Source: Rhizophagus irregularis (lineage: Eukaryota > Glomeromycota > Glomeromycetes > Glomerales > Glomeraceae). From it: a stretch of 64,000 nucleotides of DNA. The position numbers were made by a program, and so were the translations under genes. Positions 60,646 to 64,000 of the stretch are shown here, one piece after another. The notes beneath the pieces were generated by a model. It had not been told where the DNA came from. It did no database searches and worked only from the letters and a program-made list of their open reading frames with translations. Each line of letters starts with the position of its first letter. Positions within the stretch are counted from its first letter, which is position 1. The stretch is from the NCBI RefSeq assembly GCF_026210795.1, contig NC_089436.1:4960001-5024000 (forward strand), given 5' to 3'.

Positions 60646-60943
60646 GGCCACAAATTCAATTTTTCGGTTCACGTAACATTGAAATTTAAAATTGACCCGG
60701 GAACCCGGGGTTTATTGTTTATTAATAAAAAAAGTTTATCATATATAAAATCGTGACATCTGATTGGTTGACTTTTAAAGGGGAGAGTAATTAAAAGAAT
60801 TTATTTTAACCACGTGATAAACTTACTCCGCCAATAAAATTACGTATTGATCACGTGATAAACTTTTTATATATAAACTTTTTTTTATTGAAATTTGAAA
60901 AAGTGACCCGGCCGTGAAGTGAACCGAAAAATTGTGTGGCCTA
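60646..60943. mobile_element. MITE-like inverted-repeat element, about 300 bp
   Basis: Begins AGGCCACAAATTCAATTTTT then CGGTTCAC. The end on the minus strand begins AGGCCACACAATTTTTCGG then TTCAC. The interior has inverted and direct copies of CACGTGATAAACTTT (near 60820 and 60850) and GTTTATCATATATAAAA (60735), so the whole can fold. No clear target duplication. Confidence 0.6.
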
Positions 60944-61287
60944 AAGTTGATTTTAAATTATTATTTATACACTAAAATTTTATTTATAAAAAATTGCATT
61001 CAAGGTTTTGGTTAAAAATATTTAAAAGAAAAATAATTTTATAAAAAAGAATCAAAAATAGTAGATAATTGTAAAATACAGTAAATAGACTTTATTAAAA
61101 TAAACGATAAATAATAAAAAAGTGTAAATATTTTGCTTCTTTATAATAAGTGTATTTAGTTAACAAGAGTAGATATTATTGAAGCACATGGATAAAGTAT
61201 AAGACAATTGAAATTTCACTAAATAAATCTTGATTATATAATTTCTTTGATTCCTTTATCTCAGTTCAATAATGTAATCCAAAATTA

Positions 61288-62751
61288 TCATTGAATCAAT
61301 GACATTCTTTCTGCTGCTTTATTATAATATTCAAATGATTTAATTACATTTATTTCAATTCCTACACCATATCGATAACAATATCCAAGTTGATACATTG
61401 AATCAAGATCACCTTTTTCAGCTGCTTCTTTATATAATTCAAATGCTTTGATTTCATTTTTTTCAGTTCCTGTCCCATCCTCATAACAAATTCCAAGATT
61501 AAAAGTTGAATCAATATCACCTTTTTCAGCTGCTTCTTTATATAATTCAAATGCTTTGATTTCATTTTTTTCAGTTCCTATTCCATCTTGATAACAGCAT
61601 CCAAGATTAAAAATTGAGCTAATGTGGCCTTTTTCAGCTGCTTCTTTATATAATTCAAATGCTTTGATTTCATCTTTTTCAGTTCCTGTCCCATCCTCAT
61701 AACAAATTCCAAGATTAAAAATTGAATCAATATCACCTTTTTCAGCTGCTTCTTTATATAATTCAAATGCTTTGATTTCATTTTTTCTGGTTCCTATTTC
61801 TTGTGAATAACAGTACTCAAGATTATATAATGAATCAAGATCACCATTTTCAGCTACTTCTTTGTATAGTTCAAATGCTCTATTTTCATTTCTTTCAATT
61901 CCTATTCCTTGTGAATAACAATATCCAAAATTATACATTGAACTAATATCATCCTTATCAGCTGCTTCTTTATATAATTCAAATGTTGCAATTTCATGCC
62001 CTACTCCATAATCATAATATTCAACATTATTCATTGAATTAATATCACCTTTGTCTTCAGTTCCTATTTCAAGTTGGTGATAGTATTCAGGATGATATGT
62101 AATATCATTTAAAGGTTTTGATTGATTCAATTGTATTTTTATTTCTTCTCCATTTGGTATCTTAAATGATGGCTGAAGGTGATTAAAAAATTCAATAACA
62201 GATGGATTATCAACAAAAGAAAAGTGAATTTCAGCTGCTTTGACTAGTAAAGATTCAAGAAATTTTTGCTCTTCTTCACTCATACAATCATTAATTTCAT
62301 TAATTTTTATAGTATTTTGTTGTCTAGATTGTTTCAATTTTGATTTTACGTTATTCGGAGCTTGTTCACATTTTTCAATATGGATTTGCATTCGTTGAGG
62401 AACAGCTCGTTTAAATTCTTTAAAACAGTATTTACATTGTACATTAGGGTGTGAGTCTTCACGTTTACCAATTATAGAAAAATCTTTCCAAACAGGTCCC
62501 TTTTTTCTTACAACTTCTTCAGCGTAGTCAATTATTGATGTAGTATTACTCTGTTGACTAGATTGTGATTTTGCATTAGTAGGTGCTTTTGGACATTTAT
62601 TATCAAGATGCGCTTGCATTCGTTCAGGAACGGCTCGTTGAAAATCTTTTAAACAGTATATACATTGTACAGGAAGATGAGTAGCATCATTTTTATTTAT
62701 ACTATTAAAATGCTTCCAGACGGGTCCCTTTTTTCTCTCTATTCTTGTCAT
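61288..62751 (-). CDS. BED-BED-hAT-like segment-Sel1 repeat protein, paralogue 3 (487 aa)
   Basis: Single exon. Both BED fingers are intact (VQCIYCLKDFQRAVPERMQA and VQCKYCFKEFKRAVPQRMQI). The hAT-like segment is shortened slightly (SLLVKAAEIHFSFVDNP, where paralogue 1 has an extra LSSA). Only six Sel1 repeats follow, the last two-thirds of them near-identical to each other, and the C terminus is YYNKAAERMSLIQ. The shared C-terminal cap (SFEYYNKAxEK) shows that repeat number changed internally while both ends were kept. Function inferred as for the other paralogues. The spacing between the three genes and their mixed strands suggest separate segmental duplications, not a tandem array. Confidence 0.85.
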   Translation of the reverse strand: MTRIERKKGPVWKHFNSINKNDATHLPVQCIYCLKDFQRAVPERMQAHLDNKCPKAPTNAKSQSSQQSNTTSIIDYAEEVVRKKGPVWKDFSIIGKREDSHPNVQCKYCFKEFKRAVPQRMQIHIEKCEQAPNNVKSKLKQSRQQNTIKINEINDCMSEEEQKFLESLLVKAAEIHFSFVDNPSVIEFFNHLQPSFKIPNGEEIKIQLNQSKPLNDITYHPEYYHQLEIGTEDKGDINSMNNVEYYDYGVGHEIATFELYKEAADKDDISSMYNFGYCYSQGIGIERNENRAFELYKEVAENGDLDSLYNLEYCYSQEIGTRKNEIKAFELYKEAAEKGDIDSIFNLGICYEDGTGTEKDEIKAFELYKEAAEKGHISSIFNLGCCYQDGIGTEKNEIKAFELYKEAAEKGDIDSTFNLGICYEDGTGTEKNEIKAFELYKEAAEKGDLDSMYQLGYCYRYGVGIEINVIKSFEYYNKAAERMSLIQ

Positions 62752-62948
62752 TTATTATTTTTTAAATGTTCAGATGCGTATAATATAGTGAAAAGTGAAG
62801 AAAAAAATAAATGATATTGAAAGGATAAAAAATTTCTAACGATGGTAAGATATTTATAGTTAAAAAATTTTTTGATGATCGTTTTCAAATTTATCTGTTA
62901 TACAAACTTTAACTCATATCTAATTTGGTTAGTTTAATATTGAATGAT

Positions 62949-62984
62949 CTAATCAGTTAATTAACTTGTTAATTAACTGATTAG
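62949..62984. promoter_or_regulatory. Perfect 36-bp palindrome upstream of Sel1 gene 3
   Basis: CTAATCAGTTAATTAAC, two bases, then its exact reverse complement GTTAATTAACTGATTAG. It lies about 200 bases before the start codon. Half-sites recur upstream of paralogue 2 (48231-48260) and paralogue 1 (42148-42170). A dimeric DNA-binding protein is the natural ligand; a BED-finger protein of this family is one candidate (inference). Confidence 0.7.
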
Positions 62985-62989
62985 TCGAA

Positions 62990-64000
62990 CACAGCAGTAC
63001 AACAAACATAATGAGATCGGCAGAAATGGAAAGCAACTATACTTGGATTTTGTGATTGTACGACATGACAAACAAATTTTTTGTATAACCATATGTACAG
63101 ACACCTATTGTGTACACCTTAAAAAAAAAAAACAAAAAAAAAATATGTACAGACACCTATGTATAAAAGTTAAAAAATAAATATAAAGTTATAATGAATA
63201 AAAAAAATATAAAATATAAAATGTAGTTTTTTTCGAGTAGATAAAATCCTATTTGTCACCCCTTATCCGTAGTGTTCGTGCATAATTCCGTAACGCCGGC
63301 CCTGTATGCAAATGCCAGTGCGACTGGGGTAGTTGTTACGAAGTGTAGCGTAGAACAGTTACTGCGGCTGCGCCTTATCATTTGTATTTACGTGCGTTTG
63401 GTCTCTTTTTTCTTTCATACGTACGTACGTTTTGATTTATTTATTTGCCATGTATATACGTACAGTACACTCAGTGCAACCATACGTACGTAGGTACGTA
63501 GGAAAAGATCGGCGTATCTGATCTTAATTTTGTAAAATAGTATGTAGTTTGCGTTTTTTGTTAGTACGTATGATTTTAAATCGTACGTATTACTTTGATT
63601 GCTAAATATAGAAAAATTGTACCATACATAGCAAACGTTCATTTTAATATCCATACATGTATGGACACAATCAAAAATACATAAGCATACAATACATACA
63701 ACGTTAAGCATACACTACATGTTTTATAATCACCTAAATTGTACGTATGTAGTGAAAAAAAATCATACATACGTATATAAATCATTCTTTTTACCAAAAT
63801 ATGAAAATAAAAATTTAAAATAAATATTTTTATTTGTTATACTAGCATGTTATTATTTATGTGCATTTATCTTTGAATAAATAAATTATAAACATAATCA
63901 TATTTAAGCTTTTTGTAAAAATGTATTCATATGTTCTTTATTAAATTTGAATTTTTTAAATTTTTTTAACTTCTCGCAGAACTTAAATTGAAGCTGCTTC
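62990..64000. other. Window end: simple repeats rich in TACGTA
   Basis: No gene supported. ACGTACGTACGT and CATACGTACGTAGGTACGTAGG-type words recur at 63415-63505, with further ATACGTA/CATACATACGTA words up to 63780. The A-run at 63121-63142 is followed by a direct repeat (ATGTACAGACACCTAT at 63092 and 63144). Confidence 0.5.

Noticed and set aside
58980-63304. CCGGCCCTG words at 58986 and 63295 as the two ends of one hAT element
   Set aside because: Both are in the same orientation, so they cannot be the two inverted ends of a single element.

Overview
The window is about three-quarters A+T, with short GT-AG introns (roughly 50-110 bases), single genes scattered among transposon debris, and the gene-family mix typical of arbuscular mycorrhizal fungi: Sel1-repeat proteins, kinases with an N-terminal cysteine-rich region, decayed P-loop NTPases, Myb/SANT-like proteins and DUF3504/Crypton-like recombinase remnants. 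I infer a Glomeromycotina nuclear scaffold, probably Rhizophagus or a close relative; this rests on family recognition, not a search.

Layout. 1-4.7 kb: AT-rich, with a (TATCAAA)n-like block and a hAT-type MITE with an exact 8-bp duplication. 4.7-6.3 kb: multiply frameshifted P-loop NTPase pseudogene. 7.1-12.3 kb: Plavaka-like (CACTA-related) transposon carrying a transposase and a divergent accessory gene. 13.4-18.9 kb: P-element/THAP9-like transposon with 31-bp terminal inverted repeats, inserted in a TTACG-rich satellite that continues as a 50-bp minisatellite to 19.35 kb. 19.7-20.3 kb: small Myb/SANT-like gene with one damaged splice donor. 20.9-27.2 kb: second Plavaka-like element with about 195-bp inverted repeats, the same two-gene layout, and a 244-bp MITE inside the transposase. 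27.4-28.5 kb: two tandem-repeat fields. 30.5-33.7 kb: Crypton-like and hAT relics. 34.0-34.5 kb: intact MAPEG gene. 35.3-38.2 kb: NTPase fragment and a truncated copy of the gene at 54.6 kb. 39.0 kb: small coiled-coil gene.

The right third holds three intronless paralogues (39.8-41.9, 48.5-50.8 and 61.3-62.8 kb). Each encodes two BED zinc fingers, a short hAT-transposase-like segment and 6 to 13 Sel1 repeats: a transposase-derived DNA-binding half fused to a protein-interaction half. All three share an upstream TTAACAAGTTAAT-centred site, a perfect 36-bp palindrome in front of one copy. Between the first two lies a 2.9-kb region bounded by inverted CACTGGTCGAAGT ends that contains a gene of tiny exons (21-46 nt). 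An intact five-exon gene of unknown function (54.6-55.7 kb) and an intact three-exon protein kinase (56.6-58.6 kb) follow.

Two candidate systems stand out. One is the BED-BED-hAT-Sel1 fusion family with its shared palindromic promoter site. The other is the recurrent head-to-head transposase-plus-accessory architecture of the Plavaka-like elements, both of which are now broken by stops, frameshifts or insertions.
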